DNA of 64,000 nt. It comes from Viola odorata (taxonomy: Eukaryota; Streptophyta; Magnoliopsida; Malpighiales; Violaceae). The notes beneath the pieces are model-generated. The model saw nothing but the letters and a program-made list of their open reading frames with translations. It was not told the DNA's origin and searched no databases. Every line of letters begins with the position of its first letter. The first letter of the stretch is position 1. Location of the stretch: assembly GCA_963691705.1 (NCBI GenBank), contig OY829546.1, positions 33,574,040 to 33,638,039 on the forward strand, given 5' to 3'. The translations under genes were made by a program, and so were the position numbers. Below, one piece after another: positions 1 to 10,819 of this stretch.

Positions 1-813
1 AAGTCTAGGGGTACAATTGATCATCCTGATTTCTCGACATTTGAGCAATGGAAGACAGTAGCTCCTACTGAGCTCGTTCGTAAGCCGGTTCCCCTTAAGG
101 CTTTGGATCCTTTGTGTTTTTTGTTGTACCACCTAGTGTCCAAGATAGTTCTTCCTAGGGTGGGTGATTTAAGCACAATTCCGGGTATCGAAGTTTGGAT
201 TCTGTTTTGTTTGTTGACGAAAAAGAAGCTCAACCTTGGATTTTTGGTGCTTAATCACATGGCTAAGGATCGCCTTAAGGGTCATGGGTCTGTGGTTCAT
301 CTTCCTTATCCACATTTGGTGATGGATATTTTGGAGGCTCATGACATCCGCATCCCTTATTGTGATGAGTTTACGAAGGATTGTGTGACTTATGATATGA
401 CACACATCACTTCTCGATGGAAGCTTCGTTTAGAGAATGGTCGACTTGATTATGGATTTGATAAGATGTCAAGCAAGCGCTTTGAGGTGGCTAGGGATCT
501 CTCTTCTCTTGGTGATGGTGCAAGTGCTTCCCAACCTCCAGAAGATGATGCTGAAATGGAAGAAGAAGAAGAGATAGAAGCTGATGCTGATGCTGAGGAT
601 GAAGATGGTGCTGATCAAGAGTATGTGGACTTTACATCTTTGGGGGAGCGGATGCTTAACCTCTCCTCGGATGTGGCTGATTTTCAGACGTCGATGCGCT
701 ACCTTGGGATTCGTTTTGCTCAGCTCAATGAGAGACAAGCAGCTAGAGATGCTAGGAGTGAAGAGATGTTTCAGGCTATCATGGCTCGTCTTCCACCTCC
801 TCCACCACAGTGA
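1..813 (+). CDS. 3' ORF of a SIRE-type element, 5'-truncated by the window edge
   Basis: The frame is open from base 1, so the true start lies outside; it ends at a TGA at 811-813 (270 residues visible). The middle contains KKLNLGFLVLNHM, which resembles RVNLGFWVAS in the Athila 3' ORFs at 22.6, 30.5 and 40.4 kb of this window. I therefore place it with the plant-specific 'putative plant transposon protein' family that occupies the env-like position of several LTR elements. A Glu/Asp-rich low-complexity stretch follows (bases about 540-620), then a predicted helical tail ending in a proline run. No signal peptide or membrane segment is visible. It lies upstream of the LTR at 1607, so it is the last ORF of that element. 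No internal stop is seen in this part; function is unknown. Confidence 0.6.
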   Translation, partial: KSRGTIDHPDFSTFEQWKTVAPTELVRKPVPLKALDPLCFLLYHLVSKIVLPRVGDLSTIPGIEVWILFCLLTKKKLNLGFLVLNHMAKDRLKGHGSVVHLPYPHLVMDILEAHDIRIPYCDEFTKDCVTYDMTHITSRWKLRLENGRLDYGFDKMSSKRFEVARDLSSLGDGASASQPPEDDAEMEEEEEIEADADAEDEDGADQEYVDFTSLGERMLNLSSDVADFQTSMRYLGIRFAQLNERQAARDARSEEMFQAIMARLPPPPPQ

Positions 814-1606
814 TTTGTAGTCACTTATGTTGGTTAGCATTTCTGTTTTTAAACTCTTTTGGCATGTCTAAGTAACTAACTCTTATATTTGGATATTTTA
901 GGATGTTTAGTTATTATTTGTAGTATGCTTTGTTGGCACTCTATGAGATGATAACTGGATTGTCTTTATATTCTAGTTGCTTATTTGCCTTGTTTGGATG
1001 CTTGCTCCTTTACTTTCTCTTATTCTTGAATGTTTATATTCTCCTAGTTTGGTTTCCTTCGTGTTGTGCCTCCTTTTTGTTGATGACAAAGGGGGAGAGA
1101 AATGGAGTAAGGAGGAAATGTGAGAAGTATATGTGAGAAGTATCTAATGGGAGAAGTATATGCTATGGAGGAGAATGGAGAATTTGTACTTTTGATCTTT
1201 ATATCAATAGGTAGGGAGGAAATGTGAGAAGTATATGTGAGAAGTATCTAATGGGAGAAGTATATGCTATGGAGGAGAATGGAGAATTTGTTATTTTGAT
1301 CTTTATATCAATAGGTAGCATTTTGTTTTTATTGGTTTGCTTTTGTGCAAGCTTGGTTGGAATTGATAGCAAATCTGTTTTTATCAATTGGTAGCTTGTT
1401 TATTCTTTGTCATGCTTCTTTGTGCAATCTAACGTTTTATGTAGGGGGAGCATTAATGCTCTTTATGCATTTCGTAAGGGAAGCTTTTATGGCAAAGATA
1501 TAGGGGGAGTATTTTCTTAACTCACCATTTTCACATTTCAACTTAAAATTATGTGCTAATTGTGTTTTAATTAATTTATGGTTGTCATCATCAAAAAGGG
1601 GGAGAT
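814..1606 (+). other. Untranslated 3' region of the SIRE-type element with repeated purine tracts
   Basis: Non-coding stretch between the last ORF and the LTR. It carries four similar purine tracts, each an AGGGGGAG core (near 1089, 1443, 1502 and 1597). The last abuts the LTR start and is the likely polypurine tract priming plus-strand DNA synthesis. Reiterated tracts upstream of the 3' LTR are a known hallmark of Sireviruses. Confidence 0.6.
1111..1318 (+). repeat. 104-bp tandem duplication, two copies
   Basis: Copies 1111-1214 and 1215-1318 both start GGAGGAAATG and end ATAGGTAG; I see only a couple of differences (TACTTT versus TTATTT). Within each copy GAGAAGTAT(A/C)T is itself repeated three times. 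The duplication lies in the untranslated 3' region of the SIRE-type element and looks recent. Confidence 0.9.
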
Positions 1607-1902
1607 TGTTAGCCCAAAGGGTATTCGAACCTATTTTAATGATGTCAAGACTCGTAAATTAATTAGATAGCTAATTGGATTTTAAGTGTGAATGTATGTA
1701 GTTTGCGACGAACATTAAATGGAAGCAACGAATTCAAGAACTCGCAAACTCAAGATCAAGTGTTATTTAGGATCGAATTTATATGTAAGTATGTATTATT
1801 TTAACACTTGGTTTGTGTTCAAATACCTCAGAGATTAAGGGTCAAAAGGTTTTGTGTCAAACAAGTTTTGAAAAACGTTTTAAGGATTTCAAATCAGACC
1901 TT

Positions 1903-2240
1903 AAACGTGAATCACGGTTATGGCCAAACGTGAATCACGGTTTGCAATTTCAGCTAACCGTGATCACGGTAAGCCTTACCGTGAATCACGGTTAAGGATA
2001 TCAAAGTCGATTTTTACATCCGAGAGTAACGTGAATCACGGTTAAGGATATCAAAGTCGATTTTTACATCCGAGAGTAACGTGAATCACGTTAAGGGGTT
2101 TAACGTGATCACGGTTAAGCAACCGTGATCACGGTTAGACCTAAACGTGAATCACGTCAGTCTAACGGCTAGTTTTTTAAAAAGGCTTGAGGAGCTCGTC
2201 CTAACCGTAATCACGGTTACTCCTAACCGTGATCACGGTT
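1903..2240 (+). repeat. Cluster of CGTGA(A)TCACG palindromes in the LTR
   Basis: About eleven copies of a CGTGATCACG or CGTGAATCACG core lie within 340 bp. Two are the perfect 16-bp palindrome AACCGTGATCACGGTT (2121-2136 and 2225-2240). Others differ by one inserted A. They lie upstream of the LTR TATA box, so they may be factor-binding sites or simply a short satellite. Confidence 0.9.
1991..2090 (+). repeat. Exact 50-bp tandem duplication
   Basis: Bases 1991-2040 and 2041-2090 read identically from GTTAAGGATA to GTGAATCACG. Each copy ends with one of the palindrome cores, so duplication of this unit is one way the cluster has grown. Confidence 0.95.
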
Positions 2241-2331
2241 AGAAGCAGACAAGTTCCAACAGTCACTTTGTCCACTTAAAACGGTCATTTTTGTTCCCAT
2301 CCTCTCTTGTCCGGACTTCCCTCTGTCAAAC

Positions 2332-2341
2332 ACTATATATA
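2332..2341 (+). promoter_or_regulatory. TATA box of the SIRE-type LTR
   Basis: CTATATATAC lies about 90 bp downstream of the palindrome cluster, the expected U3 arrangement for an LTR promoter. Confidence 0.5.
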
Positions 2342-3106
2342 CTCATCTTAGATGAGTTAGATAGTAAGGTTGAACATATAGAACAACAAGAGAACATTTG
2401 AGAAAGCTCATTCATAAAAATTCCATTTTACAAACTCCAAAAATCTAAACACTCTTTACACAAGTTGTCCTCAACGATTTCAATCTTGTCTTGTGTCATT
2501 TTGGGAGTTCTTTTGAAGCTTTCTTTCTGAGGTAATTTGTTCATTTATTGGTGTTGAATTTAATCATACTATTATTCATTTTGTGTACACCAATTGTTTG
2601 TTGCATTTTGAGATAATATCTTTGTTAAGGTTTGAAAAGTGTACCTAACACTTTTGGGTTAAGGGTAGTGTTCTCATCCCTTGAAAGAGAACTTAGGTTT
2701 GTGGTTGAGCCCGGAAAAACCATAGGTTGTTAGTGAGCCTTGGAAAACTATTGATAGGTTGTGGTTGAGCCTTGAAAATCCATAGGTTGTAGTTTAGCCC
2801 GTGAAAAACTACTTGTAAGGTTGTTGGTGAACCCGGTAAAACCAATTGTAAGGTTGTTGAGCTGAACCCGTGAAAAGGTCTAGTGAATAGCAAGGTGTTG
2901 CATTCGAAAATCCTAAGAGGAGGACTCTTAGGTAGTGGAGTACAATTCGTGTGAATTGGAACCACTATACATATTTGTGTATTGCTATTCTTCTCTTCTC
3001 TATTTGTGCAGAAAGTTTGAAGTTTTTAGAAGGGACTATTCACCCCCCCCCTCTAGTCCATTCATTGACCCAAAATCTCCACTATCTCCCGACCAAATCA
3101 CCAACA

Positions 3107-4400
3107 AGCACCAAACCTTCATCTCACCCAGATTTGAAAATTCTGGTTAAAATGGTCCAGATCTATTTATTTCAAAATTCCAAAAAAATCTAGTTATTTA
3201 TTTCAAAATTACAAAAAAAAATCCCAATTTCTTGTACATATTACCCAGATCTGGATAAAATAGTCCAGATCTAGGTAAAATGAGGTTGTGGATTTCATGT
3301 AGCTGTGAGTCTGTGTACTGGATTTGGTTTGGATAAGGGTTTGGGAAGAGGAGGAAGAGGAGGCGAAGAGAGGGGAAGAGAAGTGGGACGGTGAGGAAGA
3401 AGGATGAGAGGGTGAAGAAGGTGATAGGATGATGGAATTGAGTGACTTTAATTAATTTTAATGATGGTTATGGTAATTTGTTGAATTGATGATGATGGTG
3501 GTAGGAGAGCATGACGAAGGTGGGTTTGGTAGAGATGACGGAGATGGTGGAAATGAAAATAAGAAATAAAAAAGAAAATGGGAAATAATGGAACATAAAA
3601 AGAAAGAAATGAAAATGAAAATAAGAAAAAGAAAGAAAGAAATTCTAGAAATTCATATTTTTCTTATTTTTAAATTTTTTTACTGATTTTTTAATTCTTT
3701 TTGGTATTTTTAAATTTTTTCTGATATTTTAAGTTAATTATATTATTTTTTCTAATTTTTTAAAATTAATTATATTATTTAATACATAATGACATTATAG
3801 TAAATAAATTGCAACCGGCAACAACAAGTAGAAACTAACAGAAAGTTAGTTTGACTGACGACAGTTTAGTTTAGGGACCCCAAAATAAGTTTTTTTAGTA
3901 CAGGGGAGGTTTCTGTTTTTGGCGTATAGTTCAGGGGGGTTTCTGTTTTAATTGTCCCTTTATTATATAATGTTTAATTTATTTTCTTGTAACATGTTTC
4001 ACTTTTTCTTGTAAAAAAACTTTTGTAACATATTATCATCTATTTCTCCACAATTCTTCGTACTAAGGAACAAACAAGATTTAACCACGCCTAAAGTATC
4101 TAGACACTTTGTGTGGCCAATACTTTTTTTCTTTCATTTATACCATAATCTCCATCACAATCACAATCACAATCATAAGTTCACTAAATTAACAAGAAAT
4201 AAAGGTAGAAGATGGAGATGGAAATGTAAAGAAAAATAAGCTAATATCTAACCTTAAGGATTGGATTCAACCTCCCATTTCCTTGCACATTATCACAGGA
4301 TGAGTATTTTGTGCAGCGATTGACCCGTGCGGCATTTAGCTAGCTCACTTTTTAGTTTGCTAAGTCAGCCTAACCACCAAAGCTATAAAGTTTAAGATAA
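3107..4400. other. Non-coding AT-rich spacer
   Basis: No gene is supported. It holds a purine-rich GGAAGAGG-like stretch (about 3340-3430), A/T homopolymer runs (about 3540-3790), and a repeated phrase (AGGGGAGGTTTCTGTTTT at about 3903 and GGGGGGTTTCTGTTTT at about 3934). The phrase looks like the end of an unidentified dispersed repeat. Confidence 0.4.
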
Positions 4401-4897
4401 TGTTAGCACAAAAAGAATTTAGAAAGGAAACACACAAGATGACTTGGAGAAAAATGCTTATATATTCATAATTGCACCAATGCTTGAATACAAAAGTTTG
4501 GCTGAATGTACAAATAAATGACTACCCCTATATATATATATGTCCACCTCCTCAATGGACGGTTAAGATCTATTTGATCCAACGGTTGTGCTAAAGAGTT
4601 CTAGAACCCTTCTAGAACTCTCCCCTTCTAGACACTTTCTAAAATCCTTCCGGAAGACTTCAACACATATCTAGACCTCTCATGAAGGTTCTGGATCCCT
4701 CAAGTCCCTGGAAGCCCACTCGTTCATGTCTTCGCCACTTAGACCACGAGTTTTTCCATGAGCTGGCTTGATTAACCTCTTTCGGCGTCCATGCCTCACG
4801 CCTCGTGCCTTCCGTGAGTCCCTTGCCCTATGTCACAGAATCACATGCGTGTGTCCTCGACACACTAACGGGCCGCTCTTGCCTGGGCGTGACAACA
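4401..4897 (-). mobile_element. Possible solo LTR (copia-like)
   Basis: Read on the minus strand, this 497-bp block begins TGTTGTCACGCC and ends GTGCTAACA. A TATATATATA run lies near 4530-4542, with T-rich sequence between it and the 3' end, like the R-U5 of copia LTRs. The two 5-bp flanks (GATAA and CTCTG) do not match, so the ends or the interpretation may be wrong. Confidence 0.35.
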
Positions 4898-6006
4898 CTC
4901 TGTTGGCCCACCATCAAAACCATAAAAGTTCAATTTCATTTTCTTCTCAAGTGTTGCCGAAGTGAAAAGTGAAAAATGAAAAATGTGTAAAGGAAGGGAT
5001 TTGATCTAAGTGTTTTAAATGAGTACTTATATCCAATGATTCATAGACGAGTCATTGTGTCTTAAGACAAGTGTTAGGATCAAGGAAAATTAGTATGATG
5101 AGTAATAGTCTACTTTAATCAAACAAGTCTAAATTTCAGCCCCCTTTAATCTACTATTTATGGTTCAAGTTAGCTAACAAGTAGCTAAACTGGAGATATT
5201 ACAACTTATCTATGGACTATAACTCATTTCCTAAAGAAAATGAAGTATCGTTTAAACCAAATTTTTACTTCATTAAATTGAGAAATAAAAGGACAGTTTT
5301 TAAAATATAGCAAGGAATTTTTTTAAATAATAGGAAAGATTTCAACCAAGAACCCCTAAAGATCTTCATAACCCTCACCACTAAACCAACCCTAACGGCT
5401 ATTTGTTTTTATAAGGTCAAAATTCAAAACCATTATTACTATCCTATTGTTTTCTTTAAAATAATAATAATAATAACAATATGCCTTAAGACTTGATGGG
5501 GAGACCTTTGTAATTATCGAATGTTCCTTGAGTTTTCACCATTAATAAAAAAATGGTCGGTAAAGATTGTTGATGTTTTAGCAAGAAAACTAGCTATATT
5601 ATATATAAGTTTTAGCAAGATCAAAGTTTCCTTTTTTAAAAGAAAAAACATTTTCTTTTTATTGGCAATTTAATTACCTTTTTTAAAAGAAAAGAAAAGT
5701 GGAAGTTGATTAATTAATATCAGCAAGTACAAAAGTCACGATCGCCTAGAAGTATGCTCATACCCAAACATTTATTAAACCGGAAATCAAAGCAAGCTAT
5801 CCCAACTCATGAGCCGGGATATTTATAGTCCGTTTTGTGTGCTGAAACGAATAACTAGTTTAATTACCTTGGTTTTAAACCACTTAATTGAACTTATGAG
5901 ATTGCACAATTAATCTTGTGGGGAAAACATTTTTTTATCATAAGTATACATAAATATATTTTCTTTTCCTATTCACGTTATTACACCTAGATCCGTTGAT
6001 GGCTTA
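4898..6006. other. Non-coding AT-rich spacer
   Basis: No coding frame, RNA gene or element with recognisable ends was seen. It contains only short A/T homopolymers and an ATA/ATAATA run near 5460-5480. Confidence 0.4.
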
Positions 6007-6018
6007 TAGGTATCCTAA

Positions 6019-6409
6019 TTTTTTTTTTATAAGCTGAAATTTATTAAAAAAGGAGGTCATGAAGAACATGACAGAAACAGAAAGGGCTACTGCAAAACAA
6101 AACAGCAGACCAAACAAGCACGTCCCGCTACTGCAGCAACAAGACAGAAATGCTGCTGCTGAAAATACAGCAGACCACACACACTACAGCCTGCACACAG
6201 CGACAGAACAGCCACGCAAGCAACAACTTGAGCAAGTTAAATTCCCAACCCAGAAAAAGCCCTGCTACAACAAGAAAAACAGAACAGGCAAGCAGGAGCC
6301 ATGCACACACGCACGGCGCTGCCATACCACACACGCGACAGACTCACCAACTGCTACAACCAACCTAAGGAAAAATACCCAGACTCACCCCGGTTGGATC
6401 ACATAGTGG
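6019..6409 (-). mobile_element. Poly(A) retroposon with 12-bp TSD (truncated LINE or SINE)
   Basis: TAGGTATCCTAA occurs at 6007-6018 and again at 6410-6421, flanking a 391-bp insert whose left end is a T-run, so the element lies on the minus strand with its poly(A) tail at 6019-6028. Just before the tail it has the hairpin TCATGTTCTTCATGA and an AATAAA. The same 3' end occurs in the plus-strand insertion at 6970-7073, so both belong to one family. No pol III A or B box was recognised, so a 5'-truncated LINE is favoured over a SINE. The 115-codon plus-strand frame inside is antisense and not a gene. Confidence 0.75.
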
Positions 6410-6705
6410 TAGGTATCCTAACTTTATTTGGTTATTATTAATTTTGTTTGGAGTAGGTTAGTTTATTAAAGGGTAAAATATTTTAAATATATGAGTTTTC
6501 CATAAAAAAGAATTAAATATACGATTTCTTAATTAAGAGATAAGATTGTTAAACCATTCACACCAACGATTTTTTACTAATTGGTATGAAAGATGGTGAC
6601 CGGTTGTGGAGAAGGTGCTCTGGCTGGTCGACCGTGGTTTTTGCCCATGTCTAGGGCTTATTTGTACTGGTTTGGGGCTAGTTATTTGTAATAATTGCTA
6701 AGAAT

Positions 6706-6953
6706 TTTTTTATTTTTATTAATTTTTTATATCAAGAAAGAGCAATAGAAAAACAGAGTTAGACTCTGAGAAAAAGTTCCAATCCTATCGCCCTCAATAA
6801 GATGCGAAACAACTAAGGGAAACGCTGGAATGATCCATAAAACTCCGCTCATGTGAGAATGCTAAATTTGCTAAGCCATCTGTTGGCTTACTGAAACACA
6901 TGGATGGTGCGAACAATCCAATCATCAACTCAATTATACTCAAATGGAATTTT
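6706..6953 (-). mobile_element. LINE 3' fragment with RNase H remnant
   Basis: On the minus strand, bases about 6900-6830 encode DGLANLAFSHE, like the C-terminal RNase H region of plant LINEs (HV.R..N..AD.LA). A frameshift precedes it and stops follow. The block ends in T-rich sequence at about 6706-6740, the position of a poly(A) tail. Boundaries are approximate and no TSD was found. Confidence 0.45.
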
Positions 6954-6969
6954 AACTCTCGATCAATAT

Positions 6970-7073
6970 GAGAACGTTTGTCGCACTGCTATTGAAGCAG
7001 TGTCTTGTAATCTTCAGTCATGTTCTTCATGACAATTCATTTCAATATAACTTTCTGCTGATTAAAAAAAAAA
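6970..7073 (+). mobile_element. Short poly(A) retroposon with 16-bp TSD
   Basis: AACTCTCGATCAATAT flanks the insert exactly (6954-6969 and 7074-7089). The 104-bp insert ends in A11 and contains the hairpin TCATGTTCTTCATGA shared with the element at 6019-6409. It is a strongly 5'-truncated member of the same family in the opposite orientation. Confidence 0.85.
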
Positions 7074-7089
7074 AACTCTCGATCAATAT

Positions 7090-7742
7090 AGAAATATATA
7101 TTTAATCAGTTTAAATACTGCTAATTAACTGAACACACTATTACAAAAAACACACACACTTGAGTATTAATTTCAACTGGACTTTTAATTTAGTGTTTTA
7201 TCTCAAATTTTAGGTTAATTTACCAATTACACGGATAACATAGTTAATTCAATTAGCAGATGTTAACTACATCTATTTGTTTAATTACAAGCCAGATGTT
7301 ACTAATGCTGAAAAAAGCAGGATAATATACAAGATGTAAGAAATAAAAAACAAGATTGATAGTCAAGAAAGAAAACATCATACATAGATAGATCTACCCT
7401 CTCCTCAAATTATACACTTGGGTTGAAAACAAAAAAGGATCCAACACACTTTGCCCATAATAACCAAAAAGAACTTCAAACTGCCAAACAAACTACGTAG
7501 TGGGGTGAACTTGTAGAGGACCCGTTTATATGTAATTACCCACTAATGTCGTTAGTTGGGTCATCCATATATACACGCTATAATGGAAAGTCAGGTGTGT
7601 ATACCTTCTCAAACAAAAGACCAGATCGCCAACCATATACTAAGTGTCAAAGAAGAGCAGAAAGTAATTAAGTTCTTGTTGGATAATTATGGGGGAGAGA
7701 GTACTTAATATAATTAGTGATCTGCCTAATTAGTTATTTAGA
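7090..7742. other. Spacer downstream of the COL gene
   Basis: AT-rich; I see no coding frame, RNA gene or recognisable element. It probably contains the gene's 3' flank. Confidence 0.4.
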
Positions 7743-7748
7743 TTTATT
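7743..7748 (-). terminator. Poly(A) signal of the COL gene
   Basis: AATAAA on the minus strand, about 95 bases past the stop codon at 7840-7842: a plausible near-upstream poly(A) element. Confidence 0.5.
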
Positions 7749-7839
7749 TTAAGATTAATTAATATTGGCCAGCTGCTGCAAATTAATTACTAGCCAACAT
7801 AAAAAAAGAAAAGAAAAAATCCAAGGAGTGGTTATTAAT

Positions 7840-9193
7840 TTATATAGTGGTGAGATAATTAGGAAAGGATCTCTTAACGAATCTGCCTCTCATTCGAGGC
7901 CTCTTTTCCGCATTCAGTTTCCTTACTTCGTACCTTATCTTCTTGGAAAACAGTCTTGTCCTTCTCTTCTCCTTGTACCTTATTACTCTTGCTTCCCTTT
8001 CTCCGTCGCCCTTTCCTCCTACCTGCCCTAACCCTCCTCCGTATGGGGCACCATCTTTAGGGCATGTACCCTACAGAACAACCATAGAGACACACAACCA
8101 CTTAGAGACAATACTATTTAATACTATAAGTACCAGAAGGGACTCGAACCTCTCCTTATTACAACAACAAAAAAAGTAATAATAACAATGGCATATGCAT
8201 ATATAGGTATATAGTACATACCAAGCTGCAATGAGACAAATAGTGAGGGTTGAGGTCTGGCCTGCTCCCAGAAGTCCATGGCGATGATCCTTGGCTATCC
8301 CATGCACTGATTACTGCATCATAATTTAGCCTCAAACTCACACTACTACTACCTTTCATCCCTTCCTCCTTCACTACTCCATCTACTTCAAGATTCCAAT
8401 CCAATATCAACGATCCTGATCTTGACATCTCATCAAATCCTTCATCAACTATTTCTTGCACTTCATCCTTCACCTTCACCTCATCTCCACAGACCATTTC
8501 CTGAATAGCACCATCCGAATTACAATAATCTTCCTCATGATCGAGACCGAGCAAGTTCTCAACATCAGCTGCGAACTCCGCAAGATCCAAATCGGAAGGT
8601 AAGAATCCTGGTAGAACATCCAAGTCCAACTCATCACCACATGTCCCTAATAATTCCTTCCCATAATTAACATCAACAACCCTAGGATTGCTCTCATCTT
8701 CATTTGAAAACGGATCGAACACAGGAACCCTACATATCATTTGCTCCTCACTCTCAAATTCTCCCATCATGTAGTTTCCATCATCTTCGCATCCAATCTC
8801 AGGGACAAGAGCCATAGGATTATTGATGAACATCCTCTCCTTAACATCCAATTCTTGCACCAACTTTCTTGAATTTGGCTTACTGTTACTACTGTTATGC
8901 GATCTTGGTGTTCTTGCCTTTCGGGTGAAGCCTCCGTGCCATGCTGGGGGAGAGTGTTCGTCATTTGACGTTATTATTATCTTGGATGGTGGCGAAGAAG
9001 TTGAGGATTGTAGGCGAACCCTTTCGTGCCTACTCGCTAGGTTGTTAGCAGAATGAACTGATGCATCACACCCCTGGCAAAGGAAAGCATCATCCGCAGC
9101 GCAAAACCAACGTGCTCTCTTGCCTAAGCACCCATCGCAAGCGTGCGCTGTCATGCCACTCAAGGCGTTGGATGCTCTGCGAGAATTGATCAT
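7840..9193 (-). CDS. CONSTANS-LIKE B-box/CCT transcription factor (COL6/7/8/16 group), two exons
   Basis: Join of exon 1 (9193-8222) and exon 2 (8070-7840), 400 aa, intact. The start at 9193 (context CCACCATGAT) was preferred over an in-frame upstream ATG because COL proteins begin just before the B-box. Residues about 19-62 form one B-box (CDGC...[15 protein letters not shown], then H in ASRHERV). The middle is acidic. NYDAVISAW and [12 protein letters not shown] near residues 288-318 are typical of this group. The 151-bp intron (8221-8071) has a GTATGT donor, a TGTAG acceptor and phase 0. Exon 2 encodes the CCT domain, residues 349-391 ([17 protein letters not shown]...GRFVKR), a nuclear-targeting and DNA/NF-Y-contacting module. 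One B-box plus CCT fits the COL6/7/8/16 clade, linked to light, flowering-time and pigment regulation. Which member it is, and its role, are inferred. It is the only intact host gene seen. Confidence 0.93.
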
Positions 9194-9280
9194 GGTGGTG
9201 AATCTGGCAATCAGCAGAGAGAGAAAGGGTAAGTAGGGTGTGACTCTCTCTACTGTGGCGCGGGTGTCTGGTGTCCCTTG

Positions 9281-9290
9281 GTATATATTT
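9281..9290 (-). promoter_or_regulatory. TATA box of the COL gene
   Basis: AAATATATAC on the minus strand, 88 bp before the chosen ATG. The stretch between is CT/GA-rich, as in many plant 5' UTRs. Confidence 0.5.
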
Positions 9291-10647
9291 TGGGTTCCAA
9301 TTCGGTACGTTACATGAATTATTAAGTAGGTGGGACCCACCCACCCTGTAACTCTTACATACTACAAATGGTTTTTTCTGGTTCTGGATGTTGCTGTTAT
9401 AACCCATATTGCGTGCGTTAGTGACCCTACAGCTCGCTCTTATCTCAACGTTGATTGGCTGAAGGCTTTATGTACATCCTAATCTTTGCGATCTGATTGG
9501 GTGGTAGTCTAATTACAGGATTCCTGGTGGGCCCACACTTTACATTACTACACTTGAGTAAGACCTTCTTGTTGGCTCGCCTAGCCCGTTTCAATTATTC
9601 TTGTTTTGTAACAACTTTTAAAGCTCTGCAAGGGTTGCGGTCCCCTTTGGTGGTCTATCTCCATCCATCAAATTATTTTAAATTCCTCTTCAACTATATT
9701 TCCCCCGGTTGGTGATGTTCAAGTTGGATTTATTTTAAGTATTTTTTAAAGACTAATCGATATTTTGTTCACTATATGCGGCTTAAATTGAGCAAGATTT
9801 GAAGGACAAAATAACTCTACATTTTATTAATTTTAAGGTAGTTATATACTCAAAATTTAAAACGAAATTTTTAATTAAATTAAAATAACCTTCAATCAAC
9901 CGCTCATCTATATGTTTGCGGTTATATATATATAACTTTCTTTTATGTATTTGCTCTTTTATATTCTTTTATTCCTATAATCTATTAAAAAGAATATTAA
10001 TCAATTAATTAGAGTCATAATAGTGATAGGAATTACTACCCACCAAGTAAAAAGGGTTCCAATGTTGGGAACAGTTCACCCTCGAATCAACGTGAGCCTT
10101 TCATAGGTCCCAACATTAGAAGCAAGTTAATCGACCAGCATGCACAATTATGTTATTTTTAATAATAACATGGACGCCATAAATAATCACTTATGATTTA
10201 GTAACATTATTTTTTCTTTAAAAATAATAATTATAAAATATAAAAAAGGTAAAATATGAAGATTTTTTTTTTATGGATTAAAAATGGTGTCAGTAAATCT
10301 ACAATGTCAATCGGGTCACTCGATCACGTGATATTGAACAAGAAAAGTACGCAATAATAACAGTAGATCAAATTGATATAAATAGAAAACGTTAAGGATT
10401 ATAGAGTTGAGTCATATAGGATGAGAAGTAAACCGGTGAATATGAATTATCATTCCTTTAGCTTTTAACGTTTTAAACACTGTTCTCTTTTTTTCTCCCG
10501 GTATGTCCTCTTAGTTGGCACTAATCTCGTTGGTACACTGTCCACCTCAAAAGTTAACTCATAACTCGTCCAATATGGTTTTCTCAAATTTTAAAACTCA
10601 AACAATTACTCTTTACCTACCTCCTTTTTGTTCATTTTAAATCTCAT

Positions 10648-10685
<38 letters not shown>

Positions 10686-10819
10686 GATTTTCAGACCAGA
10701 TAAAATTGCAAGTATATATATAAAGCAACCCCCTTGAAAATCACTGTGGACTTAGGGTCAAAGAAAAAGAATTTGCATTTTTATTTTTTTTCCATTAGAA
10801 ACTTTTATTCATTGGTTAT
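9291..10819. other. COL upstream region and AT-rich spacer
   Basis: No coding frame is supported. It would hold the COL promoter near 9291-9800. A (TA)n microsatellite lies at about 10650-10682 (some 16 repeats). The rest is AT-rich and unremarkable. Confidence 0.5.

Larger units (their letters stand above)
1607..3106 (+). mobile_element. 3' LTR of a SIRE/Maximus-type Ty1-copia element
   Basis: The LTR starts TGTTAG directly after the purine tract AAAAAGGGGGAGAT and ends CACCAACA, giving 1,500 bp with TG/CA ends. A TATA-like CTATATATAC lies at 2332-2341. The C-rich block near 3041-3056, about 50 bp before the 3' end, is typical of SIRE-type LTRs. U3 holds a cluster of palindromes (1903-2240) and an exact 50-bp duplication. 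The U5 side (about 2690-2880) has imperfect repeats of a GGTTG(T)GGTTGAGCC..GAAAAACC unit. The partner 5' LTR lies outside the window, so no TSD can be tested. Confidence 0.75.

Noticed and set aside
4768..4965. Short plus-strand ORF of 65 codons
   Set aside because: Falls across a probable LTR edge, with no recognisable motif or promoter context.
6059..6406. A 115-codon plus-strand ORF
   Set aside because: It lies antisense within a TSD-flanked poly(A) retroposon; composition is low-complexity and no protein similarity was recognised.
8159..9340. The COL protein as one 393-aa uninterrupted ORF with an upstream start
   Set aside because: The C-terminal end of that frame runs into intron sequence and lacks a CCT domain; the spliced second exon supplies CCT in phase, and the first 49 residues precede the natural COL start.
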